64,000 bases of DNA, from contig NZ_CP083590.1 in NCBI RefSeq assembly GCF_020099395.1, positions 2,046,001-2,110,000 of the forward strand, given 5' to 3'. This document shows, one piece after another, positions 18,041-26,866 of the stretch (positions within the stretch are counted from its first letter, which is position 1; each line of letters opens with the position of its first letter). Below the pieces are notes generated by a model. It had not been told where the DNA came from, searched no databases, and worked only from the letters and a program-made list of their open reading frames with translations. A program made the position numbers and the translations under genes. This DNA is from Streptomyces mobaraensis (GTDB lineage: Bacteria; Actinomycetota; Actinomycetes; Streptomycetales; Streptomycetaceae).

Positions 18041-19597
18041 CTACGCCCCCGGCGAAGCCTTCAACGCCAGCCACAACTCCATCCGCACATCAGGATCATC
18101 CAGCGACCGCCCCAGAATCTCCTCCACCCGCCGCATCCGATACCGCAACGTATGCCGATGCACCCCCAGATCAGCCGCCGCCGCGTCCCACTGCCCATGC
18201 CGCGCGAGCCAAGCCCGCAGCGAGGCGACGAGATCCCCCCGCCCGGTCGCGTCATGCGCCCGCAGCGCCTTGAGCAGCCCGTCCGCGAACGCCCGCACCG
18301 CCTCGTCGCCGAGCAGCGGGAGAACGGATCCGGCGGCGACGTCCTCGTGCTCGACGAGGGGGCGTCCCCGGCGCCGGGCGACGGACAGGGCCTGTTCGGC
18401 CTGACGGAGGGCGGCGGCGGTGGCGCCGGGCAGGGCGGGCGCGGACAGCCCCAGCGCGAGACCCGAGCCCTCCCCCCGCACGGCGTCCGCGCAGGCGCCC
18501 GCCGCGGCTCCCCCATCGGGGGCCAGCAGCACCAGCCGCCCGGCCTCCGGCACGGCGAGCACCGGCTCCGCGGCCCTGCTGGCCGCCGCCTCCGCCGCGT
18601 CGGCGAGGGCGGCGAGCGGGTCGCCGGCGTCCGGGTCGGCGCCCTCCGCCGGCACCGGTTCGGCGACGAGCACCCGGAACGGCCGGTCGAGCAGGGAACC
18701 GTAGAGCTCCCCGGCGACGGCCCGCGCGTGCTCCGCCTCGCCGGACAGCAGCATCCGCAGCACCGCCGCGCCCAGCCGCTGCTCGGCGGCCTGGAGGGCG
18801 CGGGAGCGCTCGGTGGCGAGGGTGAGCAGGGCGACGGCCGAGTGGACGGCGTACCGCTCGGGGGTGCCGAGCGGCGCCCCGGTGCCGACGGCGAGGACAC
18901 CGCGGGCGCGCCGGCCGGTGCCGAGGGACTGGAGCTCGACCCGGTCGTCGCCCTCCTCCGGTGCGACGACGGCGCTGGCGGGCGCGGGCCGGCCGCGCAG
19001 CCGCTCGACGTCCGGGCCGAAGCGGGCGGCGCGCCGGGCGGCCCAGTCGGGGGCCGCGGCGACGACCGCGCCGGAGGCGTCGTACAGGGCGGCCCAGCCG
19101 TCGAGGTACGCGGCGAGCCGGGCGAGCAGTCCGGCCGGGCCGTCGGGGCCGAGGGCGGCGCGGGTCAGCTCCCGCTGGGCGGCGAAACCCGCGGTGACCG
19201 CCCGGTACTGCTCGGCTGCGATGGCGGCCGAGACGGCCTTGCTGATGGCGATGAAGGGGGTGCGCCGGGGCACCTCCAGCAGCGGAAGCCCCGCTTCCTC
19301 CGCGGCCTCGACGAGGGCGGGCGGCACCTGCTCGTAGTTGACGCCGACGGCGAACCCCAGGCCGACGACGCCCGCCCGGACCAGTCGCCTGACGTAGGGG
19401 CGCACGGTGTCCGGGTCCGCCGCGTCGATCTTCATGGCGGTGATCAGCAGCAGTTCGCCGCCCTCCATCCAGGGCACCGGGTCCGCCAGTTCGCTGACGT
19501 GCGCCCAGCGGACGGGGGTGTCCAGCCGCTCCCGGCCCGCGAGAACGGTGAGTTTGAGGGAGGAGTGGTGGACGAGCGAGGCGAGCGTGGGGGGCAT
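18041..19597 (-). CDS. PucR-family transcriptional regulator
   Basis: A 518-residue PucR-type regulator. The N-terminal purine-catabolism-regulator domain begins LASLVHHSSLKLTVLAGRERLDTPVRWAHVSELADPVPWMEGGELLLIT, the usual signature. A central GGDEF-like/CdaR-type region follows (about 290-400). The C-terminal helix-turn-helix is ARHGQWDAAAADLGVHRHTLRYRMRRVEEILGRSLDDPDVRMELWLAL. The start is ATG at 19597 with GAAGGTG upstream. It lies between the aldehyde dehydrogenase and the region holding gabT, so it is a candidate regulator of GABA or amine catabolism; the ligand is unknown. Confidence 0.93.
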   Translation of the reverse strand: MPPTLASLVHHSSLKLTVLAGRERLDTPVRWAHVSELADPVPWMEGGELLLITAMKIDAADPDTVRPYVRRLVRAGVVGLGFAVGVNYEQVPPALVEAAEEAGLPLLEVPRRTPFIAISKAVSAAIAAEQYRAVTAGFAAQRELTRAALGPDGPAGLLARLAAYLDGWAALYDASGAVVAAAPDWAARRAARFGPDVERLRGRPAPASAVVAPEEGDDRVELQSLGTGRRARGVLAVGTGAPLGTPERYAVHSAVALLTLATERSRALQAAEQRLGAAVLRMLLSGEAEHARAVAGELYGSLLDRPFRVLVAEPVPAEGADPDAGDPLAALADAAEAAASRAAEPVLAVPEAGRLVLLAPDGGAAAGACADAVRGEGSGLALGLSAPALPGATAAALRQAEQALSVARRRGRPLVEHEDVAAGSVLPLLGDEAVRAFADGLLKALRAHDATGRGDLVASLRAWLARHGQWDAAAADLGVHRHTLRYRMRRVEEILGRSLDDPDVRMELWLALKASPGA

Positions 19598-19735
19598 GGC
19601 ACCTTCGGGTGGGCGGTTTCGGGGGAACCCGCACGACCAGAGCGGGGCGGCACGGCGACCGGGCCGTCCCGTATGAACTGCTGTGACCGATTCTGCCTCA
19701 GCGGAGCACAAGGCGCGGTCTCTCGCCGACCGGCC

Positions 19736-22183
19736 TCAGTCCCGCAGGTTCACCAGCACCGGCGGCGTCATCACCCCCCGTACCGACGTCACCGACAGCA
19801 CCGCGTGCCCCGGCGGCACCCCGTGCGCCAGCTCGGACGCCGACCAGCGCTCGCGCTCCACCGTGCGCACGGTGACCGACTGGGCGGTGACCGCGCGGCC
19901 GGTGACCACCCGGCGCAGCACGTGCAGGGCGCGGGTGAGCGGCTCATGGGCGATGATCTGGCGGTCGGTGACGTCGCGGGTCTCCACCCACTCCTTCCCC
20001 CAGACCTCGGCGAACCGCGCGCCGTCCCAGGTGGTCACGCCGGAGAAGGCCATCCGGCAGCCGACGGTGCCGAGCAGGGCGCTGCGCAGCGCCTCGGGCA
20101 CGTCGTCGAGCGTGCGGAGGGTGAGGACGGCGCCGGCGTGCGCCGAGCGCAGCCGCTGGAGGCCGCGCACCGACTCGGCCGTCACCGTGTGGGTGGCGTC
20201 GTCGAGCACCAGGCAGGCGAAGAGGGAGCGGTCTGCGCGGGCGGCGGCGGACTCGGTGAACTGGGCGAGGATCAGCCGGGCCAGCATCCGGGACGCCTCC
20301 GCGTGCCCGCGCTCCGGCAGGTCGATCCGGACCCGCAGCGGGTGTTCGAGGGTGCGGAGGGAGAAGGTGCGCTTGGGGTCGCCGGTGTCGAAGAAGCCCG
20401 CGAAGGCCGGGCGGTCGAGCAGCGCGACGCGGTCGGCGAGCATCGGCGCCGGGTCGCCGGGCCGCCGCGCCTGCCGCTCGCGGGCGTCCAGTTCGCGGGC
20501 CAGCGCTTCCTGGCCGGTGGCCGCGAGCCGGTCGCGGAGCGCGTCGAGCGCCGCGGGCGAGCCGTCGAGCAGCTCGCGCAGCTCCTGGACGGACGGGAAG
20601 CGGCCGTGGGCGCCGTGGTACGGGCCGAGGATCTGGGCGAGGGCGGTGGCCGCCCGGCGGCCGTCCCCGCCGGGCAGCGCGGCGGCGAGGTCGCCGACGA
20701 GCCCCTCGGCGAGGATCGCGGCGGCCTCGTCGGGGTCCTCGGTGCCGCCGTACAGGTCCAGGTCGTAGGCGGAGTCCGGCCGGCCGATGCGGATCACCAC
20801 GTCGAACGCCTCGTCGGGCGCCAGGGCGGTGCCCGCGGCCCCGACGGCGACGACGGCGGCCCGCCCGGCGAGGGCCTGGAGGCACAGCGACTCCAGCACC
20901 GGCCGGACCAGGCCGGCGGTCTTGCCGCAGCCGGGCGGGCCGACGGCGAGCAGGGAGGTGCCGAGCAGGCCCGGCTCCAGCGCCCAGCCGACGCCCCGGT
21001 GGTCGTAGGGGTTGCGGTGGTCCTCGGCGGCGGTGCCGATCCGCACCTGCCCGGTGACCAGGTCGTGCCGGGCGGCCCGGACGGGCAGGTCGCGGGCGCC
21101 GGAGGGGTGGGCGCAGGCGGCGGCGCCGGCCCGCAGCACGGCGTCGGTGAAGGCGGGCCGCCACTCGGGCCGGTTGCGGACGGCCTCCCAGGCGCGTTCG
21201 ATCCGGGCCCGGTCCACGTCGTTCATCAGGCCCCGGCGGGCGTCCGCGGCGAGCCGCTCGGCGGCGTCGGGGGCGCCCTCGGCGCGCAGCCGGGGCCAGT
21301 CGGCCGGGTCCTCGTCGGGTGCGGGGGCGACGGTCCCGGCCGGTCCGCCGGGGAGCCGGGGCGGCCGGTCGGGGGCCGTGTACCGGCGCCAGAGCTCGCC
21401 CCAGCAGCCGAACCGGGCGGCGAGGGTGAGGAAGAGGGCGATGAAGAGGGTGTAGTAGGCGTAGCTGGCGTAGAAGAACATCGGCGGCTGCATCCAGGAG
21501 ACCGGGATGACCCGCATCAGCGGCCACAGCCAGATCTCGCCGAACACGTCGTAGCAGAGCTCCCAGGCGACGACCGCGCCGGCCAGGGCGAGGGCGGCGC
21601 GGCGGACGAGCAGCGGCCGGGGGATGCGGTCGGGCCGCTCGGGGAGCAGGGCGGGCGGCAGCCGGAGGCCCGTCCGGCGCTTGAGCGAGGACCAGGCGGG
21701 GCGGCCGTGGCGGCGCCAGAGCTCGGGGACGCGGCCGATGCGGGCGAAGAGGACGACCAGGCCGCAGAACCACAGGGCGTAGTAGACGTAGGAGGACAGC
21801 ATCCACTCGCGGGACATCTCGTCCCAGTCGCCGGGGACCAGCGCCTTCAGCGGCCACTTCCAGTACGGGCCGAAGTAGCCGTGCCACAGCAGGGACCAGA
21901 CGAGCCAGCCGCACAGCATCGAGATCACCGCGCCGCCGAGGAGCTGCCGGCCGGGGGTGCGGCCGGGCTCCTCCGGCGGCTTGGGGCGGTGGCCGAACCG
22001 CCAGACGCCGGGCTGGGCGGCCGGTCTGGGGGTGCGCAGCCAGGCCAGGAACGGGTGCTCGGCCTCGTCCTGCACGCCGGGCGCCGGCGGCCGGCGCGGG
22101 GCCGGCGGGACGGGCCGGGCCGCCCGTCCGCCGTGGAAGGGAGGCGCGCCGTACGCGTCCCCGTACGTGTCCTCGGTCGCCAT
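19736..22183 (-). CDS. Large membrane protein with VirD4/TraD-like ATPase domain
   Basis: An 815-residue protein. A proline-rich cytoplasmic start is followed by about four hydrophobic segments (about 82-103, 131-150, 193-215, 235-258), then a soluble C-terminal half with a Walker A motif GPPGCGKT at 415-422 and a Walker B-like FACLVLDDATH. The arrangement (membrane N-terminus, then RecA-like ATPase) resembles coupling proteins of type IV secretion or conjugation, but no relaxase, integrase or tra genes are near. Codon use is like the neighbours. The start at 22183 is divergent from gabT. An orthologue in the same place is expected in other Streptomyces; its role is unknown. Confidence 0.85.
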   Translation of the reverse strand: MATEDTYGDAYGAPPFHGGRAARPVPPAPRRPPAPGVQDEAEHPFLAWLRTPRPAAQPGVWRFGHRPKPPEEPGRTPGRQLLGGAVISMLCGWLVWSLLWHGYFGPYWKWPLKALVPGDWDEMSREWMLSSYVYYALWFCGLVVLFARIGRVPELWRRHGRPAWSSLKRRTGLRLPPALLPERPDRIPRPLLVRRAALALAGAVVAWELCYDVFGEIWLWPLMRVIPVSWMQPPMFFYASYAYYTLFIALFLTLAARFGCWGELWRRYTAPDRPPRLPGGPAGTVAPAPDEDPADWPRLRAEGAPDAAERLAADARRGLMNDVDRARIERAWEAVRNRPEWRPAFTDAVLRAGAAACAHPSGARDLPVRAARHDLVTGQVRIGTAAEDHRNPYDHRGVGWALEPGLLGTSLLAVGPPGCGKTAGLVRPVLESLCLQALAGRAAVVAVGAAGTALAPDEAFDVVIRIGRPDSAYDLDLYGGTEDPDEAAAILAEGLVGDLAAALPGGDGRRAATALAQILGPYHGAHGRFPSVQELRELLDGSPAALDALRDRLAATGQEALARELDARERQARRPGDPAPMLADRVALLDRPAFAGFFDTGDPKRTFSLRTLEHPLRVRIDLPERGHAEASRMLARLILAQFTESAAARADRSLFACLVLDDATHTVTAESVRGLQRLRSAHAGAVLTLRTLDDVPEALRSALLGTVGCRMAFSGVTTWDGARFAEVWGKEWVETRDVTDRQIIAHEPLTRALHVLRRVVTGRAVTAQSVTVRTVERERWSASELAHGVPPGHAVLSVTSVRGVMTPPVLVNLRD

Positions 22184-22571
22184 CGCTGCCCCTTGCCCCC
22201 GCCGGCCGGTCCTGCCCCTGCCACCACTGCTGCTGCCTGCCCGCCGTACGGCCCGGCTGGGCCGGGCCGACGTCGCGTGGCCAATCTAGCGGCCCTGAGC
22301 GGGGAGTTCAGCGTCTCCGGGTGGAGTTCCGGGATGACTCAGGGCCGTCTCGGGGTCGGCTCGGGGGCAGCACCGGAGGCGGCACCGCCCGGTCCGGCGG
22401 GGGCGGGCCCGGGCGGCGGGGGCGGCGGAGGGGCATCGGGGGCGGCCCGTCCCGCCATGTACCGTCCGGACAACGGCGCGCCCGTACTTCTCCCGAACGG
22501 AACATGCCGGGCCCGTCGGCCCGCCCTTAGCCTGCGGTCAAAAGTCCGCGTTCTTCCCCCGGGAGCCCACC
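22184..22571. other. Divergent intergenic region (membrane ATPase / gabT)
   Basis: This 388-bp region has no gene. It should hold promoters for both flanking genes. A GGGGGAGCCC-type ribosome site (GGGAG) precedes gabT. A long G-run segment (about 22380-22440) is strongly strand-biased in G. I could not assign a convincing -35/-10 pair. Confidence 0.5.
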
Positions 22572-23924
22572 ATGACCGCACTGACCGGAGGCTCGGCCCT
22601 CCCCCAGGAGCGCCGCGTCGTCACCGCCATCCCCGGCCCGAAGTCGCTGGAGCTCCAGGCGCGTCGCACGGCGACGGTCGCCGGGGGCGTCGGCTCGGTG
22701 CTGCCGGTGTTCACGACCCGCGCGGGCGGCGGCGTGATCGAGGACGTGGACGGCAACTCGCTGATCGACTTCGGTTCGGGCATCGCGGTGACGTCGGTGG
22801 GCGCCAGCGCCGAGGCCGTGGTCCGCCGGGCGTCGGCCCAGCTGGCGAACTTCACCCACACCTGCTTCATGGTCACCCCCTACGAGGGGTACGTGGAGGT
22901 CTGCGAGCGGCTCGCCGAGCTGACGCCGGGCGACCACGCCAAGAAGTCGGCGCTGTTCAACTCGGGCGCCGAGGCCGTCGAGAACGCGGTGAAGATCGCC
23001 CGCGCGTACACCAAGCGCCAGGCGGTCGTCGTCTTCGACCACGGCTACCACGGCCGCACCAACCTGACGATGGCGCTGACGGCCAAGAACATGCCGTACA
23101 AGCACGGCTTCGGCCCGTTCGCCCCCGAGGTCTACCGGGTGCCGGTGGCCTACGGCTACCGCTGGCCGACCGGCCCGGAGAACTGCGGCCCCGAGGCCGC
23201 GGCGCAGGCCATCGACCAGATCACCAAGCAGGTCGGCGCGGAGAACGTGGCCGCGATCATCATCGAGCCGGTGCTCGGCGAGGGCGGTTTCATCGAGCCG
23301 GCCAAGGGCTTCCTGCCGGCGATCGTGAAGTTCGCCAACGACAACGGCATCGTCTTCGTCGCGGACGAGATCCAGTCCGGCTTCTGCCGCACCGGTCAGT
23401 GGTTCGCCTGTGAGGACGAGGGCGTCGTCCCGGACCTGATCACCACCGCCAAGGGCATCGCGGGCGGTATGCCGCTGGCCGCGGTCACCGGCCGCGCGGA
23501 GATCATGGACTCGGCGCACGCGGGCGGCCTGGGCGGCACCTACGGCGGCAACCCGGTGGCGTGCGCCGCCGCGCTCGGCGCGATCGAGACCATGCGCGAG
23601 CTGGACCTCAACGCGAAGGCGAAGCGCATCGAGGAGGTCATGAAGGCCCGCCTCGCGGTCATGCAGGAGAAGTTCCCGGTCATCGGCGACATCCGCGGCC
23701 GCGGCGCGATGATCGCGATCGAGCTGGTCAAGGACCCGGAGACCAAGGCCCCCGCCCCGGAGGCGGCCGGCGCCCTGGCCAAGGCCTGCCACGCCGAGGG
23801 CCTGCTGGTGCTGACCTGCGGCACCTACGGCAACGTGCTGCGCTTCCTGCCGCCGCTGGTCATCGGAGAGGACCTGCTCAACGAGGGTCTGGACATCATC
23901 GAGGCGGCCTTCGGACAGCTCTGA
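22572..23924 (+). CDS. gabT: 4-aminobutyrate--2-oxoglutarate aminotransferase
   Basis: A 450-residue class III PLP aminotransferase closest to GabT. It transfers the GABA amino group to 2-oxoglutarate, giving succinate semialdehyde. Visible motifs are LFNSGAEAVENAVKIAR (phosphate binding), FDHGYHGRTNLTMALT, the PLP-binding aspartate in VADEIQSGFCRTG (D265) and the Schiff-base lysine in TTAKGIAGGMPLAAV (K294). Start ATG at 22572. With the pot transporter, aminotransferase and dehydrogenases elsewhere in the window it completes a route from polyamines through GABA to succinate. Confidence 0.95.
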   Translation: MTALTGGSALPQERRVVTAIPGPKSLELQARRTATVAGGVGSVLPVFTTRAGGGVIEDVDGNSLIDFGSGIAVTSVGASAEAVVRRASAQLANFTHTCFMVTPYEGYVEVCERLAELTPGDHAKKSALFNSGAEAVENAVKIARAYTKRQAVVVFDHGYHGRTNLTMALTAKNMPYKHGFGPFAPEVYRVPVAYGYRWPTGPENCGPEAAAQAIDQITKQVGAENVAAIIIEPVLGEGGFIEPAKGFLPAIVKFANDNGIVFVADEIQSGFCRTGQWFACEDEGVVPDLITTAKGIAGGMPLAAVTGRAEIMDSAHAGGLGGTYGGNPVACAAALGAIETMRELDLNAKAKRIEEVMKARLAVMQEKFPVIGDIRGRGAMIAIELVKDPETKAPAPEAAGALAKACHAEGLLVLTCGTYGNVLRFLPPLVIGEDLLNEGLDIIEAAFGQL

Positions 23925-24060
23925 TCCGCCGGTCCGGTTCCTTCCGATCCGGCGTGCGCGGGCGTCTGCACGGGCGCCCGTGAAGAACCTGTGCGGGGCG
24001 GGTGGTGGACGGGTGACACGGCTACCGTCCGCCGCCCGCCCTGCCGTACGGTTTCTGCAG

Positions 24061-24933
24061 ATGAGTGAGACACCCCGTCCGCAGGGGACTGCGGACGACG
24101 CCCCGCCGGTACGTCCCCAGTGCCGGCGCGGCCGTGCCACCGCGCACGCGACCGGGGCCGAGGCAGGAGCGGGCCCCGGGACTCCTCACCGATCGGACGG
24201 CCGCCCGTTCCACACCCCCCGGGGCGAGCGGCACGCCGACCAGGCCGGCGGCCTCGGAACCTCCCCCCCTGTTCCGGAGCCGCCGGCCCTTCGGCCGTCC
24301 CCGCTCCGCAGGATCCTCCTCCCGGCGCTCTCCGCCGTCCTGTTCGCCCTGGTCACCTGGCAGGTCGCCGGGCACGGCCCGCTGCGCGCGCTCGACGAGC
24401 GGGTGGGGCGCGCCGTCGCCGGCACGGCGTTCCCGCGGGCGGTCACCGGGTTCCTCGCCGACCTCGGCAACGCCTCCGTCGCCGTACCCGTGCTGGTCGC
24501 CGCGGCGCTGTGGGCGGTCCTGCGGCGCGGCCGGCCGTGGTCGCACGCCCTGGCCGTCGCCCTCGCCATGGCGGCGGTGCCCGCCCTGGTCGTCCCCCTC
24601 AAGACGCTCGTGGACCGCCCGGGCCCGCCCGCGATGGGGGCCGGCCCGCACGACGGCTTCTTCCCCTCCGGCCACGCCGCCACCGCCGCCGTGGCCTACG
24701 GCGCCGCGCTGCTGCTGCTCACCCACTCCCGCCGCGCCGCCGCCGGGTACCTGCTGCTGAACGCGGCGGTGGGGGCGGCACTCGTCCACCGCGGCTACCA
24801 CTGGCCGCTGGACGTCCTGGGCTCCTGGTGCCTGGCGGCGCTCGTGCTGTGGTGCCTGTCCCGGGCGCTCAGCCGCGGGCGAGCCGGGCGGCGGCCTCGT
24901 GCAGGGAGAGCTCCAGCACCACCGGATCGGTGA
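24061..24933 (+). CDS. PAP2-superfamily membrane phosphatase
   Basis: A 290-residue membrane protein. About 80 N-terminal residues are low in complexity and probably cytoplasmic. The PAP2 motifs are in order: KTLVDRPGP (K-x(4)-RP type), FFPSGHAA (PSGH) and RGYHWPLDVLG (R-x(3)-H-x(4)-D type), within about five to six hydrophobic segments. It likely dephosphorylates a lipid phosphate such as phosphatidic acid or undecaprenyl diphosphate at the outer membrane face. The start ATG at 24061 lacks a clear ribosome site. The last 65 bp overlap the convergent gene that ends at 24869. Confidence 0.87.
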   Translation: MSETPRPQGTADDAPPVRPQCRRGRATAHATGAEAGAGPGTPHRSDGRPFHTPRGERHADQAGGLGTSPPVPEPPALRPSPLRRILLPALSAVLFALVTWQVAGHGPLRALDERVGRAVAGTAFPRAVTGFLADLGNASVAVPVLVAAALWAVLRRGRPWSHALAVALAMAAVPALVVPLKTLVDRPGPPAMGAGPHDGFFPSGHAATAAVAYGAALLLLTHSRRAAAGYLLLNAAVGAALVHRGYHWPLDVLGSWCLAALVLWCLSRALSRGRAGRRPRAGRAPAPPDR

Positions 24934-25321
24934 GCACGCCCGACCCGTCGGGCGGTACCAGCCAGCGGACCAGGGAGGCGTTGCGGACCGGGTGCGGCAC
25001 CACGATCCAGGTGCCGGGCCCGGCGCCGCGCACCCCGGTCGCCAGCCACCGGGCCGCCGTCCCGGGCGGGACGAGGAAGCCGATCCGGCCCGCCCGTTCG
25101 TCGGCGAGGACGGGCCCGGGCCGGCCGGCGCGCTCGGCCAGGACGTCCGCCGTGGGGCGGCCGAGGCCGCCGGGAAGAATGAGGACGTCCCAGAGCCGGC
25201 CGGCGGGCAGCAGGGCGATCCCGAAGGGATTGCGCTCCCACTCCCACCGGCAGCTCACGGGATCGGGCGCGGCCGCCGCCAGCCAGTCCACCGCGCTCGT
25301 CCTCCCCGTGCCGCCGCTCAT
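24869..25321 (-). CDS. Conserved hypothetical protein (actinobacterial)
   Basis: A 150-residue protein that I cannot assign to a function. It has short conserved-looking motifs: CRWEWERNPFGIALLP, WDVLILPGGLGRPTADVL, IGFLVPPGTAARWLATGV, TWIVVPHP and RWLVPPDGSGVLTDP. The pattern recalls the short proteins related to the N-terminal part of bifunctional primase/polymerase domains found in Streptomyces, but that is a weak impression. The start was set at ATG 25321 because GGAGGAGG lies 7 bases upstream. Its 3' end overlaps the end of the convergent PAP2 gene by 65 bp. Confidence 0.75.
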   Translation of the reverse strand: MSGGTGRTSAVDWLAAAAPDPVSCRWEWERNPFGIALLPAGRLWDVLILPGGLGRPTADVLAERAGRPGPVLADERAGRIGFLVPPGTAARWLATGVRGAGPGTWIVVPHPVRNASLVRWLVPPDGSGVLTDPVVLELSLHEAAARLARG

Positions 25322-25421
25322 ACGCTGCCTCCTCCGTGTCGCGCGTGGGTGCGTCACGGGTGGGAGGGAGCGGCCGGGCGGCTCTTACGCGGGTCCCGCG
25401 GGATTCCCCCGACCGGGTTCA

Positions 25422-25445
25422 CCGGCCGGCGGGCACGCCGGCCGG
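25422..25445 (-). terminator. Hairpin after the potABC-flavoprotein operon
   Basis: A perfect 10-bp G+C stem (CCGGCCGGCG at 25422-25431 with CGCCGGCCGG at 25436-25445) and a 4-base loop, starting 5 bases past the flavoprotein stop at 25450 on the minus strand. Confidence 0.65.
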
Positions 25446-25449
25446 CGCC

Positions 25450-26862
25450 TCAGCTGTCGAAGCCCAGCCCGACCTTGTCCATGGCCTTGAGCCAGAGGTT
25501 GCGGCGCCCGCCGTTCTCGTCGGCCCGGGTCATCGACCACTGGGTGATGCCGATCCCCACCGACCGCACCGGCTCCGGCGGGAAGGGCAGCGGTCTGCTG
25601 CGGACCATCTCCAGCTCGGTGCGCTCCGTCCGTTCCCCCGCCAGCAGGTCGAGCATCACGTCGGCGCCGAACCGGGTGGCCCCGACACCGAGCCCGGTGT
25701 AGCCGAGGGCGTAGGCGACCCGGCCGCCGTGCGCGGTGCCGAAGAAGGCCGAGAAGCGGGAGCAGGTGTCGATGGCGCCGCCCCAGGCGTGCGTGAAGCG
25801 GACGCCCTCCAGCTGCGGGAAGCAGCGGAAGAAGTGCTCGGCGAGCCGCTGGTAGGTGGCCGGGTGGTGGTCGTACTCGGCCCGGACCTCGCCGCCGTAG
25901 TGGTAGACGATGTCGTAGCCGCCCCACAGGATCCGCCGGTCGGCGGTGAGCCGGAAGTAGTGGAAGTGGTTGGCGGAGTCGCTGAGCCCCTGCCGCCGCT
26001 TCCAGCCGACGGCCGCCAGCTGCTCCTCGGTCAGCGGCTCGGTGACGAGCACGTAGTCGTAGACCGGGGCGATGAACGGGCGCAGCCGCTTGACCAGCGA
26101 CGGGTAGACGTTGGTGCCGAGGGCTGCCCGCCGGGCGAACACCCGCCCGTAGGGGGTGCGGACGGCGATGCCGGCGCCGCGCGAGGACAGTCCGCTGCCG
26201 GGGGTGTGCTCGTAGATCCGGACGCCCAGCTCCAGGCAGGCGCGTTTGAGGCCCCAGGCGAGCTTGGCGGGGTGCAGCATGGCGACGCCGTCGCGGTTCC
26301 AGAGGCCGGCGAGGAAGGTCGGGGAGTCGACTTCGGCGCGCAGGGCGTCGCGGTCGAGGTACTCGTGGCCGGTGATGCCGAGGGAGGCGTACTCCTCGGC
26401 TGCCTCGCGGAGTTCGGCGACCTGGTGCGGGGCGGTGGCGATGTCGATCTCGCCGGTGCGTTCGAAGTCGCAGTCGATGCCGTGGCGGCGGAGGGCGGCC
26501 TCGATGCCGTCCAGGTTGCGGCGGCCGAGCTCCTCCAGGCGGTGGAGTTCGTCGGGCCAGCGGGCGAGGCCGTTGGCGACGCCGTGGGTGAGGGAGGCGG
26601 CGCAGAAGCCGCCGTTGCGGCCGGAGGCGGCCCAGCCGGTCTCCTCGGCCTCGATGAGGACGACGTCGCGGGCGGGGTCGCGTTCCTTGGCGTTGAGGGC
26701 GGTCCAGAGCCCCGAGTAGCCGCCGCCGACGACGAGCAGGTCGCAGTGCTCGTCGCCGACGAGGGCGGGGCGGGGGTCGGGCCGGCCGGGGTCGTCGAGC
26801 CAGTAGGGGCGCAGAGCGGTGTCGGAAAGTGATTGGGCAGGGTTCATGGCACGAGCGGCCAT
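25450..26862 (-). CDS. FAD-dependent amine oxidoreductase (PuuB/gamma-glutamylputrescine oxidase-like)
   Basis: A 470-residue DAO-family flavoprotein. The FAD-binding motif is LLVVGGGYSGLWTAL, followed by VLIEAEETGWAASGRNGGF, which contains the SGRNGG motif characteristic of PuuB-like oxidases. Near the C-terminus, YALGYTGLGVGATRFGADVMLDLL completes the FAD site. It probably oxidises polyamine or gamma-glutamyl-polyamine to an aminoaldehyde. The start ATG at 26862 has AAGGAG upstream and lies 4 bp beyond the potC stop, so it is the last gene of the potA-potB-potC operon, which supports a polyamine substrate. The exact substrate is inference. Confidence 0.88.
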   Translation of the reverse strand: MAARAMNPAQSLSDTALRPYWLDDPGRPDPRPALVGDEHCDLLVVGGGYSGLWTALNAKERDPARDVVLIEAEETGWAASGRNGGFCAASLTHGVANGLARWPDELHRLEELGRRNLDGIEAALRRHGIDCDFERTGEIDIATAPHQVAELREAAEEYASLGITGHEYLDRDALRAEVDSPTFLAGLWNRDGVAMLHPAKLAWGLKRACLELGVRIYEHTPGSGLSSRGAGIAVRTPYGRVFARRAALGTNVYPSLVKRLRPFIAPVYDYVLVTEPLTEEQLAAVGWKRRQGLSDSANHFHYFRLTADRRILWGGYDIVYHYGGEVRAEYDHHPATYQRLAEHFFRCFPQLEGVRFTHAWGGAIDTCSRFSAFFGTAHGGRVAYALGYTGLGVGATRFGADVMLDLLAGERTERTELEMVRSRPLPFPPEPVRSVGIGITQWSMTRADENGGRRNLWLKAMDKVGLGFDS

Positions 26863-26866
26863 GTTC

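Noticed and set aside
14063..19597. Biosynthetic gene cluster signs (two-component system plus PucR regulator)
   Set aside because: No core biosynthetic enzymes are present; the genes are catabolic or regulatory.
18152..23413. A 1753-codon plus-strand reading frame opposite the PucR and ATPase genes
   Set aside because: A high-GC antisense shadow: Gly/Arg/Val-rich, no domain, and it lies opposite two well-supported genes and out of frame over gabT.
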